64,000 bases of DNA from Actinokineospora diospyrosa (GCF_024171925.1 NZ_JAMTCO010000005.1:248001-312000); one strand, 5' to 3'. Positions 26,901 through 36,198 are shown, numbered from the stretch's first letter. Notes: generated by a model from the letters alone, not told the origin. Numbers and translations: made by a program.

Positions 26901-28914
26901 GGCGATGGGCATCACCGCCAAGGGCGCGTGGGAGGCCGTGAAGCGGCACTTCCGCGAGCTGGGCGTCGACACCCAGACCGAGGCGTTCACCGTCGTGGGC
27001 GTCGGTGACATGTCCGGAGACGTGTTCGGCAACGGGATGCTGCTGTCCGAGCACATCCGACTGGTCGCTGCCTTCGACCACCGGCACATCTTCCTCGACC
27101 CCAACCCCAACGCGGCCGTTGGCTTCAACGAGCGCAAGCGGCTGTTTGAGCTACCGCGCTCCTCTTGGGACGACTACGAAAGGTCGCTCATCAGCGAGGG
27201 CGGCGGCGTCTATCCGCGCACACTTAAGGCCATCCCGATCACCGCGCAGGTGGCTCGTGCGTTGAGCCTGCCTGAGGGGACCGGCAAGCTCTCCCCGCAA
27301 GAGCTGATGCGGGCGATCCTGCTCGCTGAGGTCGATCTGCTGTGGAACGGCGGCATCGGCACTTACGTCAAGGCCACCACCGAGAGCCACGCCGATGTGG
27401 GCGACAAGGCCAACGACGCCCTTCGCGTCGACGGTGCCGCGTTGCGCGTCAAGGTGGTCGGCGAGGGCGGCAACCTGGGCCTGACCCAGCGCGGCCGGGT
27501 CGAGTTCGCCCGCACCGGCGGCAAGATCAACACCGACGCGCTGGACAACAGCGCTGGCGTGGACTGCTCCGACCACGAGGTCAACATCAAGATCCTGCTC
27601 GACCACCTCGTCCGCGAGGGCGGGCTGGACCCGGCCGGTCGCGACGCGCTGCTCGCGGAGATGACCGAGGAGGTCGGCGAGCTGGTGCTGACCGACAACT
27701 ACCGGCAGAACTCGGTGCTCGGCGTCAGCCGCGCGCACGCCGGGCCGATGTTGTCGGTGCACGCCCGGTTGGTCGACCACCTGGAGAAGGACCAGGACGG
27801 CTTCGACCGGCGGCTGGAGGCGCTGCCCTCGCGCGAGCAGTTCAGGGCGCTGGAGAAGGCGGGCGACGGGCTCGCCTCCCCGGAGTTGGCCACGCTGATG
27901 GCGCACGTGAAGTTGGCGCTCAAGGAGGACGTGCTCGCCAGCGACCTGCCCGACCAGGACGTGTTCGCCCGCAGGCTGGGCGAGTACTTCCCGAGCAGGC
28001 TGCGCGAGCGCTTCGGCCAGGCCATCGGCGCGCACCCGCTGCACCGGCAGATCACCACGACGCTGCTGGTCAACGAGGTCGTGGACGGCGCGGGCATCTC
28101 GTTCGCGTTCCGCCTCGCCGAGGAGATGAGCGCCAGCGCGACCGACGCGGTCCGCGCCTTCGCCGTGGCGACCAGGGTCTACGACCTGAAGTCGCTGTGG
28201 GCGCAGATCGACGCGCTCGACAACGCGGTGCCCACCGACGTCACCGACGCCATGGTGCTGGAGTCGCGCAGGCTGCTCGACCGGGTCTCCCGGTGGCTGC
28301 TGTCGAACCGGCCGCAGCCGCTGGCCGTCGGCGCCGAGATCACCCGCTTCCAGCGGGTGGTCGGGGTGCTCGCCCCGCAGGTGCACGACCTGCTGCGCGG
28401 TCGGGCCCGCGAGGAGGCCGACGCCGACGCGGCCAGGATGATCGAGGCGGGGGTGCCAGACGAGCTCGCCAAGCGGGTCTCCGGCCTGCTCGACGAGTAC
28501 GGCCTGCTCGACATCACCGAGGTGTCCGAGTTGGCCGAGCGCGACGCCGGGGTGGAGTCCGAGCGCAGCCCGCTGGAGACCGCGCAGCTGTACTACGCGC
28601 TGTCCGACCACCTCAGCATCGACCAGATGCTGACCTCGGTCAGCGCGCTGGAGCGCGGCAACCGCTGGCACGCGCTGGCCCGCCTCGCCCTGCGCGACGA
28701 CCTGTACGGGTCGTTGCGCGCGATCACCCTGGACGTGCTGCGCCAGAGCGATCCGGGTGAGGCGCCGGAGAACAAGATCGCGACCTGGGAGCGGACCAAC
28801 GCCTCCCGGCTCGCGCGCTCGCGCGCCGCGCTGGAGGAGATCCACGCCTCCGGCAGGCTCGACCTGGCCACCCTGTCGGTGGCCGCGCGCCAGGTCCGCA
28901 GCATGGTGCGCTGA
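23941..28914 (+). CDS. gdh: NAD-specific glutamate dehydrogenase, large (180-kDa) type
   Basis: A 1657-residue enzyme of the large NAD-GDH family, the same as mycobacterial Gdh (Rv2476c), oxidising glutamate to 2-oxoglutarate and ammonia. The N-terminal third holds regulatory ACT-like regions. The catalytic part around residues 840-1200 has the signatures [35 protein letters not shown] (substrate lysines), [12 protein letters not shown] and [17 protein letters not shown] (Rossmann domain). AAGGA lies 5 bases before ATG 23941. In actinobacteria this enzyme is controlled by the FHA protein GarA, which is not in this window. Length is typical. Confidence 0.95.
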   Translation: MTSTGTPPRTDGAVSVDGSTSAGRPVNTSPEQTRDDLIERAAQQAPDIADLIHLYFRYIPPEEVIDDDPVDLVGAVRSHRQLAEQRVKGRPAVRMLNPATATDGWSAGGSVVQIVTDDMPYLVESVSAELVRRGVQVQRVVHPIVVVRRDLAGTLKDVLPTCDAAAPPTDAFAESWMYIEVDLITDADRAREIENGLLSVLNDVREVVEDTDKMTGTARALADELEASPPPVDGEEVHDGAALLRWLADGHFTFLGYRRNELVSDEGDHALRAVLASGLGVLRQDSLAARSLTAGPDSVAHALAPRLLVLTEASAPSTVHRSTYPYYVGVKTFGEDGKVNGEHRFLGVFTGNALHEDVLDIPVVARRVREVIHQAGFPLESYSGQRMLEVIQNWPRAELFSTTEDALYATATGVLALADRRRLRLFLRRDPYNRFFSCLIFLPRDRYTTTSRIAMQEVLLDELGGTNLEFSTRLGESPLAQVYFIIHTEPSRVVDPDAQRIQERLTEAVRGWDDRLVEAVFAEQREQADSGSALGPESATEQGQRYASVFPEAYKEDFTAAEALADLHRLRNLSGEADLKMSFYVPQGAVAGERRFKLYLTGEGITLSQVLPVLQNMGVEVVDERPYELRREDGLRWWIYDFGLRIEPAVLEGRDADQLDRLKVDFQEAFAAIWRNDAEPDRFNALVLRGGLSWRQAVVLRAYSRYLRQAGTPYSQEYIEDAVLAHTGIATALVRLFEVTFDPTLSEESRAAQSSTRIAEISELIDGVTSLDEDRILRSLLTAIKATLRTNYYVRDADGAARQYLAVKLEPRAVPDLPEPRPRFEIFVYSPRVEGVHLRFGAVARGGLRWSDRREDFRTEVLGLVKAQAVKNAVIVPVGAKGGFVVKRPPAATGDPSLDREAYLTEGIACYRMFISGLLDLTDNLDAGQVVPARDVVRYDADDTYLVVAADKGTATFSDIANEVAKSRGFWLGDAFASGGSVGYDHKAMGITAKGAWEAVKRHFRELGVDTQTEAFTVVGVGDMSGDVFGNGMLLSEHIRLVAAFDHRHIFLDPNPNAAVGFNERKRLFELPRSSWDDYERSLISEGGGVYPRTLKAIPITAQVARALSLPEGTGKLSPQELMRAILLAEVDLLWNGGIGTYVKATTESHADVGDKANDALRVDGAALRVKVVGEGGNLGLTQRGRVEFARTGGKINTDALDNSAGVDCSDHEVNIKILLDHLVREGGLDPAGRDALLAEMTEEVGELVLTDNYRQNSVLGVSRAHAGPMLSVHARLVDHLEKDQDGFDRRLEALPSREQFRALEKAGDGLASPELATLMAHVKLALKEDVLASDLPDQDVFARRLGEYFPSRLRERFGQAIGAHPLHRQITTTLLVNEVVDGAGISFAFRLAEEMSASATDAVRAFAVATRVYDLKSLWAQIDALDNAVPTDVTDAMVLESRRLLDRVSRWLLSNRPQPLAVGAEITRFQRVVGVLAPQVHDLLRGRAREEADADAARMIEAGVPDELAKRVSGLLDEYGLLDITEVSELAERDAGVESERSPLETAQLYYALSDHLSIDQMLTSVSALERGNRWHALARLALRDDLYGSLRAITLDVLRQSDPGEAPENKIATWERTNASRLARSRAALEEIHASGRLDLATLSVAARQVRSMVR

Positions 28915-29008
28915 ACCCGTCCCCCTGGTCGCGGGCCGGATCGGCTCGCGGCCAGGGGCCGATAGGGTTTCCCGGTAACGGTGGACCGGTTGCTGGGAGG
29001 GACAGTCG

Positions 29009-29440
29009 TTGGGTGTCTTCGTCGCCGAGGTGCGGCCGCGCTGGTCGGACATGGACCCGTTCGGGCACGTCAACCACGCCAACACGGTGACGTTGTTGGA
29101 GGAGGCCCGGGTAGACCTGCTGTTCCACGAGGCAGCGCTACGCGGGGCGGATGACCTTGGCCGGGGTGTCGTGGTCGCCAAGCTCGTGGTGGACTACCGC
29201 GCCCCGCTCTATGCCAACGGCGGTGTCTTACGCATAGAGATGTCCGTCCGTGAGATCCGAGCCGCGTACTTCGTGCTCGACTACTCCGTCCGCAGCGGCC
29301 CGGCCGAGACGGACCCGGTAGCGGTAACGGCGTCGACGACCTTGGCGCCCTACGACCTGACCAGCGGCAAACCTCGCCGCATCACCGACATCGAGCGGGA
29401 TTTCCTCGCCGCCTGGCACAGCGGGGGCAATGGTGGCTGA
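29009..29440 (+). CDS. Acyl-CoA thioesterase, 4HBT hot-dog fold
   Basis: A 143-residue hot-dog thioesterase (YbgC/FadM-like, syntenic with Rv2475c). Signature at the N-terminus: VRPRWSDMDPFGHVNHANTV, with the catalytic Asp in the D-P-F-G-H-V-N motif, then LEEARVDLLF and VVDYRAPLYANG. It hydrolyses an unidentified acyl-CoA. TTG 29009 is preceded by GGGAGG at 8 bases. The following gene overlaps its 3' end by 11 bases, so the two are co-translated. Confidence 0.9.
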   Translation: MGVFVAEVRPRWSDMDPFGHVNHANTVTLLEEARVDLLFHEAALRGADDLGRGVVVAKLVVDYRAPLYANGGVLRIEMSVREIRAAYFVLDYSVRSGPAETDPVAVTASTTLAPYDLTSGKPRRITDIERDFLAAWHSGGNGG

Positions 29441-30083
29441 CCTGCGTTTCACCGACCCGTCCGAGCGCGACGACCTGGGCGCGTTCGTGGCACGGGCCGT
29501 CCGGCTGGACCAGCAGGCCGTGGTGCGGCTGCGGGCCCGCGCGGACGACGCCCAGCACGAGGGTGACTTCATCGACGCCTGGGTGGCCACGCCGTTCGAC
29601 GTCCTGGCCACCCGCACCGCGCGCGGCACCCTCGACCCGTCGGACATGACCGTGTCGGGCAACGAGCTGCTCGCAGCCCTCGCCGTGGTGCGCGGCGACC
29701 GGCTCGACCCCGGCCCGTCGCGGGACATGATGTGGCGCTCCGCCCTGCCGCCGACCCGGCACTGGCAGGTGGTGGACCTGCTGCCCGCGTCGACGGTGTC
29801 GGAACTGGCGGACAAGGGGATCGCGCTGGCGCGGGAGAATGTCGGCCCGCAGGGGACCCCACCCGCGTCGCTGTTGGACCAGACCGTGCTGACCGTCTCC
29901 GGTGACGGCCTAGAGGTGAAGGTGCCCTTGCGGTGCCTGTTCGCCTTGTCCGGCATGGGTTTCCTCACCGACGGCGAGGACGAGCAGATCCGCGTGACGG
30001 CAACGGACGCATGGATGCGCCTGGACGCCCGCTACGGCGCCGTGGTGCGCCGTAGACATGCCCTCTTGCCGCTTTTGGTCTAG
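29430..30083 (+). CDS. Conserved actinobacterial hypothetical protein (Rv2474c-like)
   Basis: A 217-residue soluble protein, conserved in position after the thioesterase in mycobacteria. It is recognisable from its opening (ADLRFTDPSERDDLGAFVARAVRLD), AWVATPFDVLATRTARG and the motif MMWRSALPPTRHWQVVDLLPA. No signal peptide, membrane segment or catalytic motif is visible. It overlaps the thioesterase by 11 bases and ends just before a bidirectional terminator shared with aglA. Function unknown. Confidence 0.8.
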   Translation: MVADLRFTDPSERDDLGAFVARAVRLDQQAVVRLRARADDAQHEGDFIDAWVATPFDVLATRTARGTLDPSDMTVSGNELLAALAVVRGDRLDPGPSRDMMWRSALPPTRHWQVVDLLPASTVSELADKGIALARENVGPQGTPPASLLDQTVLTVSGDGLEVKVPLRCLFALSGMGFLTDGEDEQIRVTATDAWMRLDARYGAVVRRRHALLPLLV

Positions 30084-30116
30084 ATCCGTTGGTCTAGATC
30101 TGTTGGTTTAGGCCGC

Positions 30117-30145
30117 TAGGCGCTGTCGTTGCGGGACAGCGCCTA
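30117..30145. terminator. Bidirectional terminator between convergent genes
   Basis: Perfect 11-bp inverted repeat, TAGGCGCTGTC (30117-30127) and GACAGCGCCTA (30135-30145), with a 7-base loop; the right arm includes the aglA stop region. Just upstream, GGTCTAGATCYGTT is repeated twice (about 30077-30104). The same GACAGCGCCTA arm recurs in the terminator at 59.66 kb. Confidence 0.8.
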
Positions 30146-31747
30146 GATCAGCCAGACAGCGGTCTCCGGCGGCAGATCCGTGCCGTCGATCGGGCCCGAC
30201 GCCAGCAAGACCTCACCGGGCGGTAGCGGTACCGGCGCACCGGAGGTGTTGAGCGCGCAGATCAACCCGCCGCCCTTGCGCCGGTAAGCGAAACAGCCCG
30301 GGGGAGCGCCGTACCACTCCAACTCCGTACCGCCGAAACCACTGTGCGTCTTACGAAGCTCTAGTGCCTGTCGATAGAGCGACAGCATTGAGGCAGGGTC
30401 CTCTAGCTGAGATTCCACAGTCAGCGCCGCCCACTCCGGCGGGATCGGCAACCAGGTAGACGTACCTTCGGAGAAAGCGAACGGCGGCTCCGTCCCCTCC
30501 CACGGCAGCGGTACGCGAGCGCCATCTCTACCGCGGTCCGTATGCCCAGAGCGCTCCCACAACGGATCCTGCAAAGCCCAGTCCGGCAGGTCCACATTCG
30601 GCAGACCAAGTTCTTCGCCGTTATAGAGGTAAATGACGCCAGGCAGGGCTAACTGCACCAGCGCCATTGCCCGCGCCCTGCGAGCTCCTATGTCGCCGCC
30701 GCCATAGCGGGTCACGTGCCGCACGACGTCGTGATTGGACAGCGTCCACGTCGGCGGGGCAGGAGAGCGCGAAACGGCCTCTAGGGACATGTCGATCGCC
30801 CGGCGCACTGCGTCGGCGTCGAAGTCCGCGTCCACCAAGGCGAAGTTGAACCCCAGGTGCAATTCGTCCGGGCGGACGTACCGGGCGAACTGGGTGTCGG
30901 TCTGAACCCAGATCTCCCCGACCGCCATCGACCCCGGGTACTCGTCGGCCACCTTGCGGATCAGCCGGTGCACCTCGTGGACCTCGTCGTTGTCGAAGCG
31001 GGGGTCGTCGTCGCCGTGCGCTTGCGCCCCGGTCAGCGTCCGCAGGTACTCCGGCATGTCCGGCAGCCCGGCGGGCTTGGCCATGCCGTGCGCCACGTCG
31101 ATGCGGAATCCGTCCACGCCGCGGTCGAGCCAGAACCGCAGTGTGGTCACCAGGTCCGCGCGCACCTCGGAGTTGTCCCAGTTCAGGTCCGGTTGCTCTG
31201 CCGTGAACAGGTGGAGGTACCACTGCCCGTCCGACACCCGCGTCCAGGCAGGCCCGCCGAAGACACTCACCCAGTTGTTCGGCGGCAGCGACCCGTCACC
31301 GCGGCCGTCGCGGAAGAAGTAGCGCGCCCGCTCCCGCGACCCGGGCCCCGCGGCCAGCGCCTCTTGGAACCACCGGTGCTGATCGCTGCTGTGGTTGGGC
31401 ACCACGTCGATGGTGACCTTGATGCCGTGCGCGTGCGCGTCGGCCACCAACCGGTCGAACCCGGCGAGATCACCGAAGAGGGGGTCCACCTCGCGCGGGT
31501 CGGCCACGTCGTAACCGTGGTCGGCCATCGGCGAGCGGAAGAACGGGGTCAGCCACAGCGCCTCGACCCCCAGCAGCTCCAGGTAGCCCAAGCGGGATCG
31601 GATGCCCTCCAGGTCACCGACCCCGTCGCCGTTGGAGTCGGCGAAGGAGCGCACGTAGACCTGGTAGAACACCGCCCGCTGCCACCACTGGGCACTCGGC
31701 CCGGGGTGCTGGTCACCAGAGGGGTCCGGCTCGGCGGATCGTCGCAC
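30143..31747 (-). CDS. aglA: Alpha-glucosidase, GH13 family (AglA, Rv2471-like)
   Basis: A 534-residue cytoplasmic glycoside hydrolase family 13 enzyme of the oligo-1,6-glucosidase/alpha-glucosidase group. Conserved regions: DVVPNHSSDQH (region I), nucleophile Asp217 in GFRIDVAHG (II), acid Glu278 in AVGEIWV (III) and Asp340 in TLSNHDVV (IV). QPDLNW, typical of alpha-glucosidases, is present near residue 185. GTG start at 31747. It releases glucose from maltose or related alpha-glucosides. It is convergent with the thioesterase pair and downstream of glbO on the same strand. Confidence 0.92.
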   Translation of the reverse strand: MRRSAEPDPSGDQHPGPSAQWWQRAVFYQVYVRSFADSNGDGVGDLEGIRSRLGYLELLGVEALWLTPFFRSPMADHGYDVADPREVDPLFGDLAGFDRLVADAHAHGIKVTIDVVPNHSSDQHRWFQEALAAGPGSRERARYFFRDGRGDGSLPPNNWVSVFGGPAWTRVSDGQWYLHLFTAEQPDLNWDNSEVRADLVTTLRFWLDRGVDGFRIDVAHGMAKPAGLPDMPEYLRTLTGAQAHGDDDPRFDNDEVHEVHRLIRKVADEYPGSMAVGEIWVQTDTQFARYVRPDELHLGFNFALVDADFDADAVRRAIDMSLEAVSRSPAPPTWTLSNHDVVRHVTRYGGGDIGARRARAMALVQLALPGVIYLYNGEELGLPNVDLPDWALQDPLWERSGHTDRGRDGARVPLPWEGTEPPFAFSEGTSTWLPIPPEWAALTVESQLEDPASMLSLYRQALELRKTHSGFGGTELEWYGAPPGCFAYRRKGGGLICALNTSGAPVPLPPGEVLLASGPIDGTDLPPETAVWLI

Positions 31748-31807
31748 GATTGTCCATCCTGCCCGCGGTACCGCTGGCTCGCCCAGCGCCTGTGATCTTG
31801 AACTTTG

Positions 31808-32221
31808 TCAGACCCAGCTGTTGAGCAAGCTGTTCGCCGCCATCTCCAGGTACTGCCACAGCCGGTCCCGGTGCGCCTCGGCGAGCCCGGCGGTGTCCAC
31901 CGCGACCCGCATGCAGCGCAGCCAGGCGTCGCGCTCGGCCGGGCCGATGGTGAACGGCTGGTGCCGCATCCGCAGCCGCGGGTGCCCCCGCCGGTCGGAG
32001 TAGGTGTGCGGACCGCCCCAGTACTGCACCAGGAACAGCCGCAGCCGCTCCTCGGCCGGACCGAGGTCTTCTTCCGGGTACATCGGCCGCAGCAGCGGGT
32101 CTTGGGCCACCTCGGCGTAGAAGCGCCCAACGACCCGGCGGAAGGTGTCCTCCCCGCCGACCGCGTCGTAGAAGCTCTCGGTGGGGGAGTCGGGTTCAAT
32201 CGGTGTGCCCACGACACCCAT
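31808..32221 (-). CDS. glbO: Group II truncated hemoglobin (GlbO)
   Basis: A 137-residue 2-on-2 globin. Diagnostic residues: [22 protein letters not shown] (helices A-B with B10 Tyr), [24 protein letters not shown] (E-helix region), proximal His in [10 protein letters not shown] (F8), and the group II Trp at G8 in ERDAWLRCM. It binds O2 and related ligands through heme and is thought to support respiration or NO/peroxide detoxification, as in mycobacteria where it also neighbours aglA. It lies about 60 bases upstream of aglA on the same strand. Confidence 0.95.
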   Translation of the reverse strand: MGVVGTPIEPDSPTESFYDAVGGEDTFRRVVGRFYAEVAQDPLLRPMYPEEDLGPAEERLRLFLVQYWGGPHTYSDRRGHPRLRMRHQPFTIGPAERDAWLRCMRVAVDTAGLAEAHRDRLWQYLEMAANSLLNSWV

Positions 32222-32237
32222 CCTCGCGCACCGGCCG

Positions 32238-33239
32238 CTAGGCCGGGGCCGTCGGGGGGAACAGCCTGCCCATCGGCGGCTGGATCCCGGCTTCCTCCAC
32301 CGCGCCCATGGCCCGCGCGCGCAGCGCCCGCTGCACCGCCCACTGCCTGCCGGGGCGCACCTTCACCGTCATCCGGACCGTGACGCTCTCCGGGGTCACC
32401 TTCTCCACGCCCAGCACCTCGGGCGGCTCGATCACGTCGGAGGAGAACGGTTCCTCGCCCGCGACCTCCTTGGAGATCCGGTCCAGCAGCGCGATCACCG
32501 CGTCCACGTCAGCGCCGTAGCCGACCGGCAGGTCGACCACCGCGACCGCGAAGCCCTGGCTGGAGTTGCCGACCCGCAGGATCTCCCCGTTGCGCACGTA
32601 CCAGACGGTCCCGTTGACATCGCGCAGCGTGGTCACCCGCAGCCCCACCGCCTCGATGGTGCCGCTCGCCTCGCCGACGTCGACGACGTCGCCGACCCCG
32701 TACTGGTCCTCCAGCATCATGAAGATCCCGGACAGGAAGTCCTTGACCAGGTTCTGCGCGCCGAAGCCGAGCGCGACGCCGACGATCCCGGCCGAGGCGA
32801 TCACCGGGCCCAGGTTCACCCCGAGCTCGCCGAGCGCCATGATGAACGCGAGCCCGTAGACGATGAACGTCACCAGGGACTTCAGCACCGAGCCGATCGT
32901 CTTCGCCCGCTGCTGGCGCCGCTCTGACACCAGCGCGCCGAGGGCCTGCGGCGCGCGCTCCTTCAGCGGCCGCAGCAGCGCCGGGGTCTTGCCCTCACCG
33001 GAGGTCAGCCGGTCGATCAGCCTGCGCACCAGCACCCGGATCACGAACGCCACCACGAAGATCAGCAGGATCTTCAGCGGCTTGGCCACCAGCCACCCGG
33101 CCGAGGCGGCCAGCCACTCGTTGCCGGTCAACCGCCACACCTCGGCGCACCACGAGCCGTCCTCGGTGATGCACTTGGGCGGCTCCATGGTGAACGGCAG
33201 TTGGGTCCGCGGCGGCTGGGGGAAGTGGGAGGCAATCAT
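32238..33239 (-). CDS. Small-conductance mechanosensitive channel (MscS family)
   Basis: A 333-residue membrane protein. Membrane segments lie near residues 40-65, 110-135 and 140-165. The pore helix and following MscS beta domain are visible in [52 protein letters not shown] and [12 protein letters not shown]. It opens on membrane tension to release osmolytes. ATG 33239 is chosen: TATCGT, a TANNNT -10 box on the minus strand (33253-33248), lies 8 bases before it, consistent with a leaderless mRNA; upstream in-frame codons have no support. glbO starts just 16 bases after its stop. Confidence 0.88.
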   Translation of the reverse strand: MIASHFPQPPRTQLPFTMEPPKCITEDGSWCAEVWRLTGNEWLAASAGWLVAKPLKILLIFVVAFVIRVLVRRLIDRLTSGEGKTPALLRPLKERAPQALGALVSERRQQRAKTIGSVLKSLVTFIVYGLAFIMALGELGVNLGPVIASAGIVGVALGFGAQNLVKDFLSGIFMMLEDQYGVGDVVDVGEASGTIEAVGLRVTTLRDVNGTVWYVRNGEILRVGNSSQGFAVAVVDLPVGYGADVDAVIALLDRISKEVAGEEPFSSDVIEPPEVLGVEKVTPESVTVRMTVKVRPGRQWAVQRALRARAMGAVEEAGIQPPMGRLFPPTAPA

Positions 33240-33401
33240 CGGCGCCGACGATAGCCGGCCGCCGGGGACCGGTCGAGCCGGGTGTCCACAAGCGGCGTTC
33301 ACCGGGATTTAGCTGGGTGATCCGGGACACGTCACAGAACACACGTGCGTTCGGGGGTCGGTTTGTGGTCGACTTAGCCCAGCACCGGTGGAGGTGGTCG
33401 A

Positions 33402-34076
33402 GTGCCAGACCGACAACCGACCCGCTCCGGCGCGCCCTCGGGGCACGCGCCGGGGCCGACGCTTTGCCCGGATCCGGACGCCTCGGCGCCGGATGTGGTC
33501 GCTTCGCGCGCCCGGGCCGCCCCGATCCCGATCCCCGTCCAGCTCCCGGTCGTCCCCTCGTGGGGCAGGCGCCGGGTGCTGCTGCTCAACACCACGTTCG
33601 AACCGCTGACCGCGCTGTCGCTGCGCCGCGCCGTCGTCCTCGTCGTGTGCGGCAAGGCCGAGGTCGTGCACGGTGACCCGGCGGGCATGGTCGTGCACTC
33701 GGCGACCTCGAGCGTGGTGATCCCCTCGGTGATCCGGCTCAGCAGTTACGTGCGCGTCCCCTACCGGGGCCGCGTCCCGCTGACCCGGGCCGGGTTGATG
33801 CACCGCGACCGCTACCGCTGCGCTTACTGCGGTGGTCGGGCGGAGACGATAGATCACGTCGTCCCGCGGAGTCGAGGCGGGCAGCACACGTGGCAGAACT
33901 GCGTCGCGTGTTGCGCTAGGTGCAACCACCGCAAGGCGGACAAGATGCTCTCTGAGCTGGGCTGGCGGCTGCGGGTGGTCCCCACCGCGCCGCGCGGCCC
34001 GCACTGGCGGCTGCTCGCAGGCGTGGTCGACGCTGACCCGCTGTGGCTGCCGTATCTGGGTGAGCCTGCCGCTTAG
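33402..34076 (+). CDS. HNH endonuclease (Rv2469c-like)
   Basis: A 224-residue protein with a disordered Pro/Ala-rich N-terminus (1-55), the conserved module RRRVLLLNTTFEPLTALSLR, and an HNH domain with a zinc ribbon: CAYCGG, TIDHVVPRSRGG (catalytic His), NCVACCARCNHRKADK. GGAGGTG precedes GTG 33402. This HNH type is a chromosomal, vertically inherited actinobacterial protein and is not linked here to a mobile element. Its DNA target is unknown. It is convergent with the GTRVT repeat gene. Confidence 0.9.
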   Translation: MPDRQPTRSGAPSGHAPGPTLCPDPDASAPDVVASRARAAPIPIPVQLPVVPSWGRRRVLLLNTTFEPLTALSLRRAVVLVVCGKAEVVHGDPAGMVVHSATSSVVIPSVIRLSSYVRVPYRGRVPLTRAGLMHRDRYRCAYCGGRAETIDHVVPRSRGGQHTWQNCVACCARCNHRKADKMLSELGWRLRVVPTAPRGPHWRLLAGVVDADPLWLPYLGEPAA

Positions 34077-34118
34077 AACTAGAGGGAAGAGCTAGAGGCT
34101 AGAGGTACGTGTTCGTGC

Positions 34119-35120
34119 TTAGGCGGCGGTGACGCGCGTGCCCGAGGTGACCCGGGTTCCCCTGGTCACCCGGGTACCGCGAGTGACCCGCGTGCCCATG
34201 GTGACGCGCGTGCCCCGCTCGGCGGCCGTGACTCGGGTGCCACGCGTGACGCGGGTGCCGCGCTCCTGCAGCGTGACCCGGGTACCCCTGGTGACTCGGG
34301 TGCCCCGCTCGGCAGCGGTGACCCTGGTGCCCCTGGTGACTCGCGTACCGCGCTCGGCCGCTGTGACGCGGGTGCCACGCGTGACGCGGGTGCCCATGGT
34401 GACGCGGGTGCCGCGCTCGACCTCGGACGTCACGCGCGTGCCCCGGGTAACTCTGGTGCCTCGGGTGACTCGCGTACCGCACTCCATAAGAGAGGTCACG
34501 CGCGTCCCACGCGTGACTCGCGTGCCGCGCTCAAGCAAGGAGGTGACGCGGGTGCCCCGGGTAACGCGCGTCCCACGCGTGACGCGGGTCCCGCACTCGA
34601 GCACGGAGGTGACGCGGGTGCCCCGGGTGACGCGCGTACCCCTGGTGACCCGGGTTCCGCGAGTGACCCTGGTGCCGCATTCGAGCTCGGCCGTGACCCG
34701 GGTACCTCGCGTGACTCGCGTTCCGCGGGTGACGCGGGTGCCGTTCTCGAGCAGTGCTGTCACCCGGGTTCCGCGGGTGACCCGCGTGCCGCACTCGAGA
34801 ACCGAGGTGACGCGCGTCCCGCGGGTAACCCGCGTGCCGCGGTCCGCCGAGGTGACCCGGGTTCCACGGGTGACCCTGGTGCCCCTGTCGGCGCCGGTCA
34901 CGCGGGTGCCCCTGGTGACCCGGGTGCCGCGCCCGGTCGAAATCCCCCTGGTGTGCAAGGTCACCTCCGTGTCACCCTGGAGGGCGGTCACCCGGGTCCC
35001 GCGGGTCACCCGGGTTCCCCGCGCCGCCCGGGCGCCGGTGGGTGCGCCGCCACCCGGTTGCGTGTAGTCGGCCATCTGGGTGATGATCATTGCCGCGTCG
35101 TGGGAAGCGATGGTGTACAT
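34119..35120 (-). CDS. GTRVT hexapeptide-repeat protein of unknown function
   Basis: A 333-residue protein. The unique N-terminus (about 35 residues, MYTIASHDAAMIITQMADYT then a Gly/Pro/Ala linker) is followed by 39 copies of GTRVT, mostly in RGTRVT hexads. Blocks of 2-4 hexads are separated by 2-5 residue spacers such as AAE, SVLEC, SLLE or ALLEN. The repeats vary only at fourfold-degenerate third positions, so the peptide is constrained although the DNA has diverged. V-T-x-G-T-R fits a beta-solenoid hexad with an arginine ladder. There is no signal peptide or membrane segment. The start is set at 35120 because AGGAGG lies 7 bases upstream, and a TTGTCG-N17-TAGCTT promoter lies 65 bases further up. 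I recognise no family. Confidence 0.75.
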   Translation of the reverse strand: MYTIASHDAAMIITQMADYTQPGGGAPTGARAARGTRVTRGTRVTALQGDTEVTLHTRGISTGRGTRVTRGTRVTGADRGTRVTRGTRVTSADRGTRVTRGTRVTSVLECGTRVTRGTRVTALLENGTRVTRGTRVTRGTRVTAELECGTRVTRGTRVTRGTRVTRGTRVTSVLECGTRVTRGTRVTRGTRVTSLLERGTRVTRGTRVTSLMECGTRVTRGTRVTRGTRVTSEVERGTRVTMGTRVTRGTRVTAAERGTRVTRGTRVTAAERGTRVTRGTRVTLQERGTRVTRGTRVTAAERGTRVTMGTRVTRGTRVTRGTRVTSGTRVTAA

Positions 35121-35192
35121 GGGGTGGCCTCCTGAGGGCGGTTGCGCATCGAGAGAAGCGGAGGGGTCGTTTCGCAAGGGCCGTACAGGTGA

Positions 35193-35221
35193 AAGCTATG
35201 ACTCGGATCGGTAACCGACAA
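35193..35221 (-). promoter_or_regulatory. Consensus-like promoter of the GTRVT gene
   Basis: On the minus strand, -35 TTGTCG (35221-35216), spacer of 17, and -10 TAGCTT (35198-35193). Transcription would start near 35186, giving a leader of about 65 bases with AGGAGG before the ATG. The -35 lies within a small inverted repeat CCGAC-N5-GTCGG (35215-35229) that could be an operator. The rest of the 336-base gap 35121-35456 shows only the -10 of the divergent gene, TACCGT at 35444-35449. Confidence 0.6.
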
Positions 35222-35456
35222 GACGTCGGCAACCCCCAAGCGCCCTGGCGTGCGCGTTTGAGGCCGTTCGCCCCTTGTTGATAGGCCCAAAGAGCTACCG
35301 TCGTGGCCGTCTCTCGGCCCAGCAGCCTTACCAAGAGAGCACCAACGCGCACGTGGCGCGACCAGCGGTTCATCCGCTCAGAGCGGTGCTCGCACCCGTG
35401 ATCGATCGGCGAGGCCGTCGCGGCCGGTCAGCGCCCTGTCGGCTACCGTATCCGCT

Positions 35457-35702
35457 GTGACGCTCGTCGAGACCCTTCTCGTCTTCGCGGCGATCCCGCT
35501 GGCCATCTACGGCGTGATCGCCCTCATGACCCTGCGCGAGAGGTTCGCCAAGGCACCCCGGTACCGCCCCGGCCAGGAGTGGGAGCACGAGCCGGTGTGG
35601 TGGACGGCCAACCCCGCCGGTCTGGGTTCCGCTCACGCCGGGCACGCCGAGGCGGGCACACCGGTGCACACGGCCAAGGGAGGAGCCCGTGGTGGCTGGT
35701 GA
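35457..35702 (+). CDS. Small membrane protein, CtaJ-like (aa3 oxidase subunit)
   Basis: An 81-residue protein with one N-terminal membrane helix (ETLLVFAAIPLAIYGVIAL), then a conserved segment RYRPGQEWEHEPVWWTANPAG and a short variable tail. It resembles the small CtaJ subunit described in the mycobacterial III2IV2 respiratory supercomplex, whose gene I recall as lying near pepN; assignment rests on memory of pattern and position. GTG 35457 follows TACCGT by 7 bases, so the mRNA may be leaderless. It overlaps the next gene by 14 bases. Confidence 0.6.
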   Translation: MTLVETLLVFAAIPLAIYGVIALMTLRERFAKAPRYRPGQEWEHEPVWWTANPAGLGSAHAGHAEAGTPVHTAKGGARGGW

Positions 35703-36186
35703 CCTCGTCCGGCACGAGCCGGACGTACTTGTCGAGGACCCCGAGCACGGCTACGGCGCGGTCCGCACCAACAGCGGCCGGATCTCCGTCGCCCAGCAGC
35801 GCACGGTCGCCCCGCCCGGGCTGCCGTTCTCCACGGTCGCGCTGACCCGGCTGGACGAGGCGCTGACGCTGTCCTCGCGCGCGACCGGCATCGGCTTCAG
35901 CGTGTACCTGGGTGACCTGGGCGCCGACACCCGCGTCCGCGCCGAGGAGCTGCACGCCGCCATCGGCACGCACTCGGCCGAGTCGGTCCTGATCGCGGTG
36001 TCCCCCGGCCAGCGCCGGGTGGAGATCATCACCGGCACCGAGTCCTCCCGCAGGCTGACCGACCGCGGCTGCAACCTGGCCGTCATGAGCATGGTCGCCT
36101 CCTTCAAGGAGGGTGACCTCGTCGGTGGCCTGGTCAGCGCCCTGCGCATGCTGGCAGACCAGGCGGGCAACGCCCCCAAGCACTAA
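35689..36186 (+). CDS. DUF5130 family protein (Rv2468c-like)
   Basis: A 165-residue protein with a TPM-like alpha/beta fold: ARATGIGFSVYLGDLGADTR, SAESVLIAVSPGQRRVEIITG and RLTDRGCNLAVMSMVASFKEGDL. It has no membrane segment. GGGAGGAG precedes the GTG at 35689 (or GTG 35692), which lies inside the end of the CtaJ-like gene, so the pair is translationally coupled. DUF5130 neighbours pepN in mycobacteria too. The function is not established. Confidence 0.85.
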   Translation: MVAGDLVRHEPDVLVEDPEHGYGAVRTNSGRISVAQQRTVAPPGLPFSTVALTRLDEALTLSSRATGIGFSVYLGDLGADTRVRAEELHAAIGTHSAESVLIAVSPGQRRVEIITGTESSRRLTDRGCNLAVMSMVASFKEGDLVGGLVSALRMLADQAGNAPKH

Positions 36187-36198
36187 GTACGAACAGCG

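Noticed and set aside
33402-34076. HNH gene as part of a homing or mobile element
   Set aside because: It lies in the conserved position of Rv2469c with no inverted repeats, integrase or intein features.
34129-35067. Plus-strand frame with RVPxVT repeats as a gene
   Set aside because: It is the mirror of the minus-strand GTRVT frame and lacks a ribosome binding site, unique N-terminus or promoter; the minus strand has all three.
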